Source: Paraburkholderia phenazinium (lineage in GTDB: Bacteria; Pseudomonadota; Gammaproteobacteria; Burkholderiales; Burkholderiaceae). Taken from it: 64,000 nucleotides of DNA. The translations under genes and the position numbers were made by a program. Location: positions 2,294,001 to 2,358,000 of the forward strand of contig NZ_FSRU01000001.1 of NCBI RefSeq assembly GCF_900142845.1. The letters are read 5' to 3'. Shown in pieces: positions 44,397 to 51,977 of this stretch. Position 1 is the first letter of the stretch. Each line of letters opens with the position of its first letter. The notes under the pieces were generated by a model. It ran no database searches. It was not told the origin of the DNA and was given only the letters and a program-made list of their open reading frames with translations.

Positions 44397-45279
44397 CCTG
44401 CTCAAGCAAAAAATGCTTGAATGCTGCGGCCACCGGCGAGAGTCGCTTGTCGGCACGATGCACGATGCGCCACTGTCGCACGATAGGGAAGCCAACTACA
44501 TCGAGCACAACAAGCATGCCGGCCTTCAGTTCAAGGTCGACGGTATGCGCGGACAAAAAGCTGATGCCCATCCCCGCCATGACGGCCTGCTTGATCGTTT
44601 CGGTATGCTTGATCTCAATCGGTTCGCTATCCTTGTCGAACGCATCGGCTATCGCATCCTCCATCACACCCCACGTGTCGGAACCCCTTTCCCGCACGAC
44701 AAAACGCTGCTTCGTCAACTCGCAAACGGGAACCTGCCGTTTGCCCGCAAGGGGATGGGACGGCGACGCCACAATCAGATATGAATGCGGCGCAAACGGC
44801 TCACTGACCATGATCGGGTCCGTCGGCACGCCGACCATCAAGGCGAGGTCGATGCGATTCTCGTCGAGTTGCCTCAACAACTGGTCCCGATTCTCGACCG
44901 CCAGTTCCAGCCGGATTCCCTGGTTCCGCTGGTTGAAGTCGGCAAGCAAGCGCGGGAAAAAGTAGCCACCGGCGCTGATCACGCCGATATTCAGGCAACT
45001 GCCCTTGCCCCCCTTCAACCGCACCAATGCCTCCTCCACCGCGCGGAAGCGTTCAATGATCGCCCGCGTATGACCCACCATTTCTTGCCCTGCGGGCGTC
45101 AGGAAAATTCGCTTGCCGAGTTGTTCAAACAGGGGCACACCCGCATGCTGCTCCAGATGTTTGATCTGAGTAGACACGGCCGGCTGCGAAAGATGCAACT
45201 CGTCCGCTGCTCGCGAGAAGCTCAGACGTCTGGCGACGGTTTCAAAGGTTTTCAGCTGCCGCAGGGTCGCATTTTTCAT
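44374..45279 (-). CDS. LysR-family transcriptional regulator (CbbR-like)
   Basis: LTTR of 301 residues. The N terminus MKNATLRQLKTFETVARRLS with the recognition helix SQPAVSTQIKHLE and GKRIFLTPAGQEM closely resembles CbbR-type regulators. The effector domain is complete. No cbb genes lie nearby; it converges on the oxalate decarboxylase gene and diverges from the DNA at 45280-45759. A site TGA-N7-TCA (45410-45422) in that gap fits the TNA-N7-TNA consensus of CbbR boxes. MKNAT was chosen over an extension to 45342 that has no LTTR similarity. Confidence 0.88.
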   Translation of the reverse strand: MKNATLRQLKTFETVARRLSFSRAADELHLSQPAVSTQIKHLEQHAGVPLFEQLGKRIFLTPAGQEMVGHTRAIIERFRAVEEALVRLKGGKGSCLNIGVISAGGYFFPRLLADFNQRNQGIRLELAVENRDQLLRQLDENRIDLALMVGVPTDPIMVSEPFAPHSYLIVASPSHPLAGKRQVPVCELTKQRFVVRERGSDTWGVMEDAIADAFDKDSEPIEIKHTETIKQAVMAGMGISFLSAHTVDLELKAGMLVVLDVVGFPIVRQWRIVHRADKRLSPVAAAFKHFLLEQGRPGSIP

Positions 45280-45409
45280 AATGGTTTCGCCAGGATTGAT
45301 GACCCCTCCCGCCCACGCGCTGAGTCCGCTGTCGTGCCCCAAATCGTGTGAGTTAAAGAAGGTGACTTAGCATAGACCGCGGGTGAGTGCCGGTGCGTAT
45401 CGTGAAAAT

Positions 45410-45422
45410 TGAAAATATTTCA
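45410..45422. promoter_or_regulatory. CbbR/LysR-type box candidate
   Basis: TGAAAATATTTCA fits TNA-N7-TNA and T-N11-A, 131 bases upstream of the LysR start at 45279. It may serve autoregulation and also the rightward transcript predicted at 45547-45612. Confidence 0.4.
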
Positions 45423-45546
45423 TGTTCGCCCCCACGGTTATGCAATTCGCCTCCCGATCGCCATTCGCGCCACTGTGCTTCTTCTCCACTCCCCCATGTG
45501 TGCTCCTCGTCCGGCGCAGGACCGCATTAACCTTGGCTCTGTCTCC

Positions 45547-45612
45547 GGTTCCAGCAATATAGCCCTCGAATGCTGGAACCTTTAGCCGACCGTTTCACGG
45601 TCGGCCCTTTTT
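45547..45612 (+). ncRNA. candidate small RNA 3' end or leader attenuator: two hairpins and T-tract
   Basis: Hairpin 1 is GGTTCCAGCA (45547-45556) with TGCTGGAACC (45571-45580), a perfect 10-bp stem with a 14-base loop. Hairpin 2 is GCCGACCGT/ACGGTCGGC (45585-45605), a perfect 9-bp stem with loop TTC, followed by CCTTTTT, a textbook intrinsic terminator for rightward transcription. No protein gene ends here on the plus strand; the nearest is 1.2 kb back and antisense through the LysR gene. So a transcript must start in 45280-45547: either a small RNA or the attenuated leader of the two-component operon at 45760. The 5' end is not defined. Confidence 0.6.
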
Positions 45613-45759
45613 CCCGGTGCCTGAGATGCCGCTTCAACTTCCCCTTGCCGCTTCCCCTTCACGCCGCGATCTCACCAGAACCTCCTCCGCTGCAGGAACC
45701 GGGCCGACCTCGCGCAACCCTTTGCGGTTCGATGCCGACCCGTGCGGAATGGACACGAG

Positions 45760-46443
45760 ATGAGGCCGTCACGCGTCCTGGCTATTGAAGACGACGAGAT
45801 CACCGGGAACGAGATCGTTCGTGCACTGCAGAGCCGCGGATACTCGGTCGATTGGGTGGACAACGGTCAGGACGGCATGGTGCGGGCGATCAGCGGCGAG
45901 TACGACCTGATTACCCTGGACCGCATGCTGCCTCGCGTCGACGGACTGACTATCCTGACCACCGTGCGCAGCATCGGCATTCGTACGCCCGTCCTGATGC
46001 TCAGCTCGCTCGGCGACGTCGATGAACGCGTGCGCGGCCTGCGAGCAGGCGGCGACGATTACCTGACCAAGCCATTCGACCCCGAAGAGATGAGCGCGCG
46101 TCTGGAGGCGCTGTTGCGCCGCAACCAGAGTCCGGCCGCGCCGACCCAGACAACCTTGTGCGTGGGGCCGATCGAACTCGACCTGATCTCGCGCAAGGTG
46201 CAGCGTGACGGCCAGGAGATTGAACTGCTGCCCACCGAATACCGCGTACTCGAATTCATGATGCGTCATGCCGGGCAGACCGTCACACGAACCATGCTCT
46301 TCGAAGCCGTCTGGGGTTACCACTTCGATCCGGGGACCAACCTGATTGACGTGCACATGGGCCGGCTGCGCAAGAAGATCGACCCGTCCGGCGTCAAACC
46401 CCTGATCGAGACCGTCCGCGGCGCCGGTTATATCCTTGCATGA
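45760..46443 (+). CDS. OmpR/PhoB-family response regulator
   Basis: Response regulator of 227 residues with a complete receiver: acidic residues in LAIEDDEITG, phospho-acceptor D54 in LITLDRMLPRVDG, and Lys in YLTKPFDPEEM. The C-terminal winged helix has LLPTEYRVLEFMMRHAGQTV and NLIDVHMGRLRKKID. MRPSRVLAIEDD was taken as start, with GGACACGAG before it; six more residues are possible from 45742. Its stop overlaps the kinase ATG (ATGA at 46440-46443). It lies 148 bases after the terminator at 45585-45612. Confidence 0.93.
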   Translation: MRPSRVLAIEDDEITGNEIVRALQSRGYSVDWVDNGQDGMVRAISGEYDLITLDRMLPRVDGLTILTTVRSIGIRTPVLMLSSLGDVDERVRGLRAGGDDYLTKPFDPEEMSARLEALLRRNQSPAAPTQTTLCVGPIELDLISRKVQRDGQEIELLPTEYRVLEFMMRHAGQTVTRTMLFEAVWGYHFDPGTNLIDVHMGRLRKKIDPSGVKPLIETVRGAGYILA

Positions 46444-47849
46444 AAGCCACCTTGGTAGACGTTCCCGTTCCGACGCTATTGCCCCTGAGGCGGCGATGGC
46501 ATTCGACGACCTTCCGTCTGATGGCGGTCTACACGGTGATCTTCTCGGTGTCTGTCACGCTGCTGATGGGATTCATCAGTTGGGCCGTGACAGGCGCCAT
46601 GGAGCACGAAACCGATGTCGTCATGGACTGGCAATTGATCTATTTCGATTCGATGCCGCACGGCGATCTTATCGACGCCATCTACGGGCGCATCGAGCAT
46701 GAGCACATGCACACCAACTATTACGGCCTGTTCGCGGCCGACGGCCGGCACCTTGCCGGCGACATGCTGATGCTTCCACCGAACCTGCCGGTCAACCGTA
46801 CGGGCGTTACGCTCGACACCCTCGCGGTTGCAGGCCCGGAACGAGCGCCGGTGGTACGCGTCATGGCGGAGCAGCGTCGTGACGGCGAAAAGCTCGTGCT
46901 TGCCCGCGACCTCACCCATGTTCTGAGGGTTCGCCAAAGGATCGTCAACGCGCTCATCCTTGGTGGAATCCTCTGCATGGTCACGGGTATCGCAGGTGGC
47001 CTGGCGTTGAGCATGCGACAGATGCGCCGCCTGAAAGGAATTCGCCACGCGACACAACTGATTGCGCAGGGTGACCTTGGCCAGCGGCTGCCGGCCGGAG
47101 GGCGCGACGAAATCGACATGCTGGTGCATCTGGTCAACCATATGCTCGAGGAAGTAGAACGTCTGATGAATGAAGTGAAGGGAGCCTGCGATGGCATCGC
47201 TCACGACCTGCGTACACCACTTGCGCACATGCATACCCTGCTTGGGCACATCGCGGAGCGCACCGGCGAACTGCCCGATCAGGAACTCTCGACACTGGTC
47301 CAACGGGCGCGTATCGAGACAAATGCACTCCTTGACCGCTTCCGCGCCATGCTGCGCATCTCCGAAATTGGCACGCTCCAGCGGCGCGGGGGCTTTGCCG
47401 CATTGCAACTCGAAACCCTGATCCACGAAGTTGGCGAACTATACGAGCCGCTCGCGGAAAGCCGCTCGATCAGGCTCATGGTGCAAACGCAGCACGTCGG
47501 CACTATCCGCGCAGACCGCGATCTGTTGTTCGAAGCGCTGGGCAACCTGCTCGACAACGCGCTGAAGTTCACGCCGAGTGGTGGCCTGGTACGCATTGAA
47601 CTCAACGCAACGCCGTCCGGCCCCAGGGTGGACGTCATCGACAATGGACCCGGCATCCCGCAGGCAGATCGTGACGCAGTGCTGCAACGCTTCTATCGAA
47701 GCGAACGTACCCAGCATGTTGCCGGTTCTGGACTAGGACTCAGCATTGTGTCGACCGTCATGCGCGTACACGATTTCACCATCCGGCTACATGATGCTGC
47801 GCCGGGTACCAGGGCAACCATTGAATGCTGGCCACGGATACTCGCATGA
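46440..47849 (+). CDS. two-component sensor histidine kinase
   Basis: Inner-membrane HK of 469 residues. TM1 (about 27-50) and TM2 (about 173-195) flank a periplasmic domain of about 120 residues that is rich in His and Met near residues 80-90 (IEHEHMHTNYYG), hinting at metal or redox sensing. HAMP follows, then HisKA with the phospho-His in GIAHDLRTPLAHM, N box NLLDNALKFTPS, G1 box DNGPGIPQ and G2 GSGLGLSIV. It is translationally coupled to the cognate regulator upstream. Confidence 0.93.
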   Translation: MKATLVDVPVPTLLPLRRRWHSTTFRLMAVYTVIFSVSVTLLMGFISWAVTGAMEHETDVVMDWQLIYFDSMPHGDLIDAIYGRIEHEHMHTNYYGLFAADGRHLAGDMLMLPPNLPVNRTGVTLDTLAVAGPERAPVVRVMAEQRRDGEKLVLARDLTHVLRVRQRIVNALILGGILCMVTGIAGGLALSMRQMRRLKGIRHATQLIAQGDLGQRLPAGGRDEIDMLVHLVNHMLEEVERLMNEVKGACDGIAHDLRTPLAHMHTLLGHIAERTGELPDQELSTLVQRARIETNALLDRFRAMLRISEIGTLQRRGGFAALQLETLIHEVGELYEPLAESRSIRLMVQTQHVGTIRADRDLLFEALGNLLDNALKFTPSGGLVRIELNATPSGPRVDVIDNGPGIPQADRDAVLQRFYRSERTQHVAGSGLGLSIVSTVMRVHDFTIRLHDAAPGTRATIECWPRILA

Positions 47850-47887
47850 CTCGCGCGAACGCCCCCCTCCGTCGAGGCCACCCCTAA

Positions 47888-48589
47888 ATGCGTATTCTTT
47901 TCGTCTCGCCTCAACATAACGAGTCGGCCTGGCTAAGCAAAGCGTTTCGCGAAAGTGCGCACAGCCTGCGACGCTCCAACGATCTCCGCGACGGTATTCT
48001 GGCTGCACCGAAAGAATCGTTCGACGCGATCGTCATGATGATCCTTGACCGCGCTTCGTATCCAGCGCTAACAACGGCGTTAGCTCAGTTCAAAAACGCC
48101 GCGCCCGCTGCGGTGATTGTCGTGGTGCTCGGCCCCGCTACATCCGGCGACAGAATTGCCATGCTACGAGCTGGCGCAGATGCCTGCTTTACCCATCCGT
48201 ATTCCTACATCGAGATGCAAGAGCGGATGCAGGTCCTGCATCGCACCGCCACGGTACGCCCCCAGCACGCCCAGCTACCGCCCCCATTCCAACTTGATCC
48301 GCTAAAACGGGAGCTGGTCAACGGGAGCCAGCGTCTGCCGCTCACCAAGCGAGAGTATCTGCTACTTGAATGTTTGATGCGGCAGTTCGATGTACCCGTG
48401 CCCCACGATGAGTTGCTCCGCTACGCGTGGCCGGAAAAGGAAGACATCGATCTGTCTACCGCCAGCCCCCTGGTCTGGCGCTTGCGCCGCAAACTCAAAC
48501 AGCACGTGCCGGACGTCAACATCGCCACCGTTAACTGTTTTGGCTATCAGCTCACCAGAGCGCCGAATTGCGTGCGAGCGTCTGCGTAG
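47888..48589 (+). CDS. OmpR-like regulator with degenerate (pseudo) receiver
   Basis: Two-domain protein of 233 residues with an OmpR-type winged helix at the C terminus (LTKREYLLLECLMRQFDVPV, SPLVWRLRRKLKQHVPDV). The receiver fold is recognisable, but the phospho-acceptor position is Met51 (in DAIVMMILD), the acidic pair after strand 1 is Pro-Gln, and the conserved Lys-Pro is His-Pro (THPYSYIEM). It should therefore act without phosphorylation, by dimerisation or a ligand. It follows the kinase by 38 bases and is probably cotranscribed. An Asp three residues after Met51 is unlikely to substitute. Confidence 0.85.
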   Translation: MRILFVSPQHNESAWLSKAFRESAHSLRRSNDLRDGILAAPKESFDAIVMMILDRASYPALTTALAQFKNAAPAAVIVVVLGPATSGDRIAMLRAGADACFTHPYSYIEMQERMQVLHRTATVRPQHAQLPPPFQLDPLKRELVNGSQRLPLTKREYLLLECLMRQFDVPVPHDELLRYAWPEKEDIDLSTASPLVWRLRRKLKQHVPDVNIATVNCFGYQLTRAPNCVRASA

Positions 48590-48880
48590 CATTGGACGCG
48601 CTGTCCTGTTCGGCTAGCGCGCCCCCGCCTTTCATGCAACGAATCGGCTACTCGTCAGCGATTGCAATGAGCGCAGACAGACGAGATCGGATAACGATAA
48701 GGATAACGAATTCTTCTATTCGACGCCATTCAATCACCGTGAAATCCCATTTATCTATCGTTTCAATAATCGCATGCCGCTCCCGTTAAATAAAATTTCA
48801 TCACGAAATTCGACTATTTCAAGGTCGTCGTCGCTATCGATTACATAATAAGAACACCTGAAAGAGACGAGGACTGAGAT
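48590..48880. promoter_or_regulatory. AT-rich intergenic region with GGATAACGA direct repeat
   Basis: About 290 bases with relatively low GC. GGATAACGA occurs twice (48689-48697 and 48701-48709) as a tandem direct repeat with a 12-base period, the arrangement used by OmpR/PhoB-type dimers. The promoter of the gene at 48881 should lie to the right of it. No coding frame here is convincing. Confidence 0.45.
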
Positions 48881-49255
48881 ATGCCCGGCGCAATGAGTAT
48901 CGAACGGATCAACGAGTACGGCGGCCATGCCATCCGGATCGCTATCGGCCATCAGGCTGTTCTGCTGAAGACGGGTGAACTGGATGCACTGCTGGAACGG
49001 TTAAGCGTGATTCGTGCGGCCATGCAACCGGAAGTCCCCAAAGTGCCGTCGCAGACCCATCAATACGTGGTTGAGATGAATCCCTGCTGGCATGCGGAGA
49101 AGCATCCGCTGTATGACGGTACGGTGCTTTTCCTGCGTCATACAGGACTCGGCTGGACCGGTTTCGCACTGCCAACGCCTAGCCTGGCGAAACTGAAGGA
49201 CGCGCTCTCACAGCATCTCGAAGCCTCCCTCGAGACCCAGGGCCTGCCAAACTGA
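48881..49255 (+). CDS. hypothetical protein
   Basis: No known family was recognised. The 124-residue soluble protein begins MPGAMSIERINEYGGHAIRI; a second Met at residue 5 is an alternative start. It has a short central segment with VVEMNPCWHAEKHPLYDG and ends with a helical KLKDALSQHLEAS tail. It is flanked by two atypical OmpR-like regulators (47888 and 49373), so it may belong to their regulon. It stands 118 bases before the second one. Confidence 0.6.
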   Translation: MPGAMSIERINEYGGHAIRIAIGHQAVLLKTGELDALLERLSVIRAAMQPEVPKVPSQTHQYVVEMNPCWHAEKHPLYDGTVLFLRHTGLGWTGFALPTPSLAKLKDALSQHLEASLETQGLPN

Positions 49256-49372
49256 GTCGATCAATGTTCACATCTCAAACATCGAGCCTCAACCGACGCC
49301 ACCACGACCCAACGGATCGGTCACTCGCGCGGCAAGCCGTTGCCTGATCAACCCAATTTACATCCGCGTACA

Positions 49373-50047
49373 ATGCCGAAAATTTTGACAATCGAAGACG
49401 ACGAATCGCTCACGCTTAACATGACGCGCACGCTTGCAGCGGGTCGGTACCTGATCGATATCGCGCGCACCGGCCGGGAAGGTATGGCTAAAGCGATGGC
49501 CGGCGACTACGACATCGTCGCTCTCGCCCGCTCGTTACCCGACCTCGATGGCTTGACGATTCTCGCCGCCATGCGCGGCGTCGGCATGGAGACGCCTGTT
49601 CTCATCATGAGTGCAATGCCGGATATCGAGCAGCGTGTCGAAGCGTTTCGGGCCGGCTGCGACGACTACCTCTGCAAGCCGTTTTCTTTCGCGGAAATGT
49701 CTGTCCGCATTGAAGCGCTGTTACGCAGGCGTCCGCGTATTACCGAATCCGAGACTGTCTTGCGCGCGGGGGAACTTGAACTCGACCTGATCCGACATAA
49801 AGTCAGACGTCGCGAACGCGAACTTAAGCTAAAGCCCACGGAATGCCGGTTACTGGAGTTCATGATGCGACATCCCGACCAGGTGCTCACTCGCGAAATG
49901 ATTTCCAAAGCGGTCTGGGGTTACGAGTTTGTTCCGGGCACGAATCTCATCGAAGTGCACGTTGGCCGGTTGCGCAAGAAAATTCACATAGCGGGAGAAC
50001 GCCAGGTCATTCGAACCATTCGAGGCTCAGGCTACCTGCTCCTTTGA
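49373..50047 (+). CDS. OmpR/PhoB-family regulator lacking the phospho-acceptor Asp (D to A)
   Basis: Protein of 224 residues closely like the regulator at 45760 (TIEDDES, LDGLTILAAMRG, YLCKPFSFAEMSVRIEALLRR). The phospho-acceptor position is Ala52 in DIVALARSLPDLDG, where the paralogue has Asp54. The acidic pair and the Lys are kept, so the receiver still looks folded. The winged helix is intact (LKPTECRLLEFMMRHPDQVL, NLIEVHVGRLRKKI). ATG 49373 was preferred over a TTG at 49340. It has no kinase of its own and is convergent with tatC. It probably arose by duplication of the 45760 gene. Confidence 0.88.
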   Translation: MPKILTIEDDESLTLNMTRTLAAGRYLIDIARTGREGMAKAMAGDYDIVALARSLPDLDGLTILAAMRGVGMETPVLIMSAMPDIEQRVEAFRAGCDDYLCKPFSFAEMSVRIEALLRRRPRITESETVLRAGELELDLIRHKVRRRERELKLKPTECRLLEFMMRHPDQVLTREMISKAVWGYEFVPGTNLIEVHVGRLRKKIHIAGERQVIRTIRGSGYLLL

Positions 50048-50124
50048 CATTTGACGCGACCCTCAACGCTTAAGACAACCCGGCAGGCACATCGTTGCTA
50101 ACGAGTGCCGCCTGGATGGCGACG

Positions 50125-50904
50125 TTAGGCGTCGCTTCCCTGCTCAGGTGTTGCATTGGGTTGTCCGCTAACGAACAGTCGCGCGGCGATGATTCCCGCT
50201 TCATACAGAACGATCAAAGGAACCGCGAGAATCAGTTGCGAGAATACGTCGGGCGGTGTCACCACGGCAGACACGACGAATGCCCCGACAACCACATACG
50301 GGCGGATTTCCTTGAGCTTGGGCACAGTCAGCAGGCCCATCCGCACCAGCAGTATGACGAAAATCGGGACCTCGAAGGTGACGCCGAACGCAAGAAACAT
50401 CGTCAGCACGAAACCCAGGTAGTTGTCGACGTCCGTGTTCATTGCCGCACCCAACGGCGCGTTGTAGTGCGTCATTACGCGGAAAATAGTTGGGAAGACA
50501 ACGAAGTACGCGAACGCCATCCCGCAGAGGAACAACGTGTAGCTGGTCCCGACGAGCGGTGCGACCAGTTTTTTCTCGTTTTGGTAAAGACCGGGCGCAA
50601 TGAACGCCCATATCTGATACAGGACGTACGGCAACGCGATGACGAACGCAACGAGCATCGTCACTTTCATCGGCACAAAGAATGAACCGGTGACATCGGT
50701 GACGATCAATTTGCCGTCCTTCGGCAGGTTCATCATCAACGGGCGAGCGAGGAGCTTGAATATGTCCGGCGCCCAATAGACGAGTCCGAGAAACACGACA
50801 ATGATGGCAATGCTTGCGCGGATCAAGCGGTCGCGTAGCTCGACGAGATGCGAGACGAAGGATGATTCCGGCCCTTCTCCCAGGGACTGCTGAACTTGAC
50901 TCAC
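50125..50904 (-). CDS. tatC: twin-arginine translocase subunit TatC
   Basis: Polytopic core receptor of the Tat protein-export system, 259 residues with six TM segments. Family marks are FVSHLVELRDRLIRA at the N terminus (the twin-Arg signal binding surface), LYQIWAFIAPGLYQNEKK and AFGVTFEVPIFVILLVRMGL. The start codon is GTG at 50904. The order tatA-tatB-tatC on the minus strand is the standard operon. It is away from the usual his-operon location of the main tat genes in Burkholderiaceae, so it is probably an extra copy. Confidence 0.95.
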   Translation of the reverse strand: MSQVQQSLGEGPESSFVSHLVELRDRLIRASIAIIVVFLGLVYWAPDIFKLLARPLMMNLPKDGKLIVTDVTGSFFVPMKVTMLVAFVIALPYVLYQIWAFIAPGLYQNEKKLVAPLVGTSYTLFLCGMAFAYFVVFPTIFRVMTHYNAPLGAAMNTDVDNYLGFVLTMFLAFGVTFEVPIFVILLVRMGLLTVPKLKEIRPYVVVGAFVVSAVVTPPDVFSQLILAVPLIVLYEAGIIAARLFVSGQPNATPEQGSDA

Positions 50905-50932
50905 AACGGCTCTCGCTTAAAAAATCAGGAAA

Positions 50933-51475
50933 CTAGACATTAAAGAATCCGTGTCTGGCGGCGGCATATGCCGCGGGTTGGCGAGCTTCGCGAGCGGCAA
51001 CCGACTGCACGCGCCTACGGTGTGCCGCAGCGCGCTTGTACCAGGTCGGCGTAACGGTCCGCTTTCCACGCCAGTTCCTGCGCTTCGGCGCCGCGGCAAG
51101 ATCGGTACGCCACGAGACGGTGTCCAGTCCTTGCGACGGAGATTGCACTGCATCGTTCGCATCGTTCGCAACGTCTGGTAGCGAGGTAGAAGCGCCATTG
51201 AATGCGACCTTGAGCTCGGTTTCCTGCTCACGCAGGTTGTCGTGGATGGTGCTCTCGATGTTCGCCGCAGCCGCCACAAATTCGTTCTTCACCTGCTGCA
51301 ATTCGCCCAGTTCAATCTCGCGCGTGACTTCGTCTTTCACGTCGCTGATATAGCGTTGCGCGCGCCCAAGGAGTGCGCCTGCCGTGCGTGCTACATGCGG
51401 CAAGCGCTCCGGTCCCAGTACGACCAGCGAAACCACGCCGATGACTGCCATCTTGGTAAGACCCAGATCAAGCAT
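50933..51475 (-). CDS. tatB: twin-arginine translocase subunit TatB
   Basis: TatB of 180 residues with an N-terminal TM helix (MLDLGLTKMAVIGVVSLVVL), the family GPERLP hinge, then a long amphipathic and coiled region (ELGELQQVKNEFVAAAANIE). The C terminus is Arg/Ala-rich. It is 34 bases after tatA and 28 bases before tatC. TatB with TatC forms the signal-peptide receptor complex. Confidence 0.93.
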   Translation of the reverse strand: MLDLGLTKMAVIGVVSLVVLGPERLPHVARTAGALLGRAQRYISDVKDEVTREIELGELQQVKNEFVAAAANIESTIHDNLREQETELKVAFNGASTSLPDVANDANDAVQSPSQGLDTVSWRTDLAAAPKRRNWRGKRTVTPTWYKRAAAHRRRVQSVAAREARQPAAYAAARHGFFNV

Positions 51476-51509
51476 GAAGGTGTCCTGTCAGCACATGACT
51501 GATTGTGGT

Positions 51510-51743
51510 TCAGCGAGTTTCGCCGGACCGAAGCGTTTCCTTGGCCTCGACGTCAACGGTGTCGTTTCGCGGCAAATCGGTATGCTCAGCATGGGCCGAT
51601 GCCTCGACTTCCTTGATTCCCTCCTTAAAGCCCTTTACCGCGCCGCCCAGATCGCCACCAATGGTTCGAAGCTTTTTCGTACCGAAGACCAGTGCGACAA
51701 GCACGAGAACGATCAACCAGTGCCAGATACTCAGTGAACCCAT
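51510..51743 (-). CDS. tatA: twin-arginine translocase subunit TatA
   Basis: Pore-forming Tat component of 77 residues: TM helix [20 protein letters not shown], then the FGTKKL hinge and an amphipathic helix ([17 protein letters not shown]) and a polar tail, all normal. AAGGAGAG precedes the ATG at 51743; an in-frame extension upstream has no TatA similarity. It heads the tatABC operon. The 234 bases before it, up to the FUSC gene end, hold its promoter and no gene. Confidence 0.95.
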   Translation of the reverse strand: MGSLSIWHWLIVLVLVALVFGTKKLRTIGGDLGGAVKGFKEGIKEVEASAHAEHTDLPRNDTVDVEAKETLRSGETR

Positions 51744-51977
51744 GAAAACTCTCCTTGATCCCGCCGGGTTGATTCCCACAGCGGAAATTAGCTTTGACCA
51801 TGTGGTCGAATACGAAGCGTTGGCGCGCTTCAACGAAACAGCTCGTGTTGAGGTGTGGCCTCTCCGGTACCCAGCCATTCGGGGCGATTCGGAACGCAGC
51901 GGCCGCGCATGAACTCAACTCAAGGTCAGGATAGGCGCGTGACACCGGAACGGGAATGCCGCCACCATGAAAAAAAT

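Noticed and set aside
44291..44965. 224-codon plus-strand frame across the LysR gene
   Set aside because: Overlaps the end of the oxalate decarboxylase gene and is antisense to a complete LysR protein; no domain seen.
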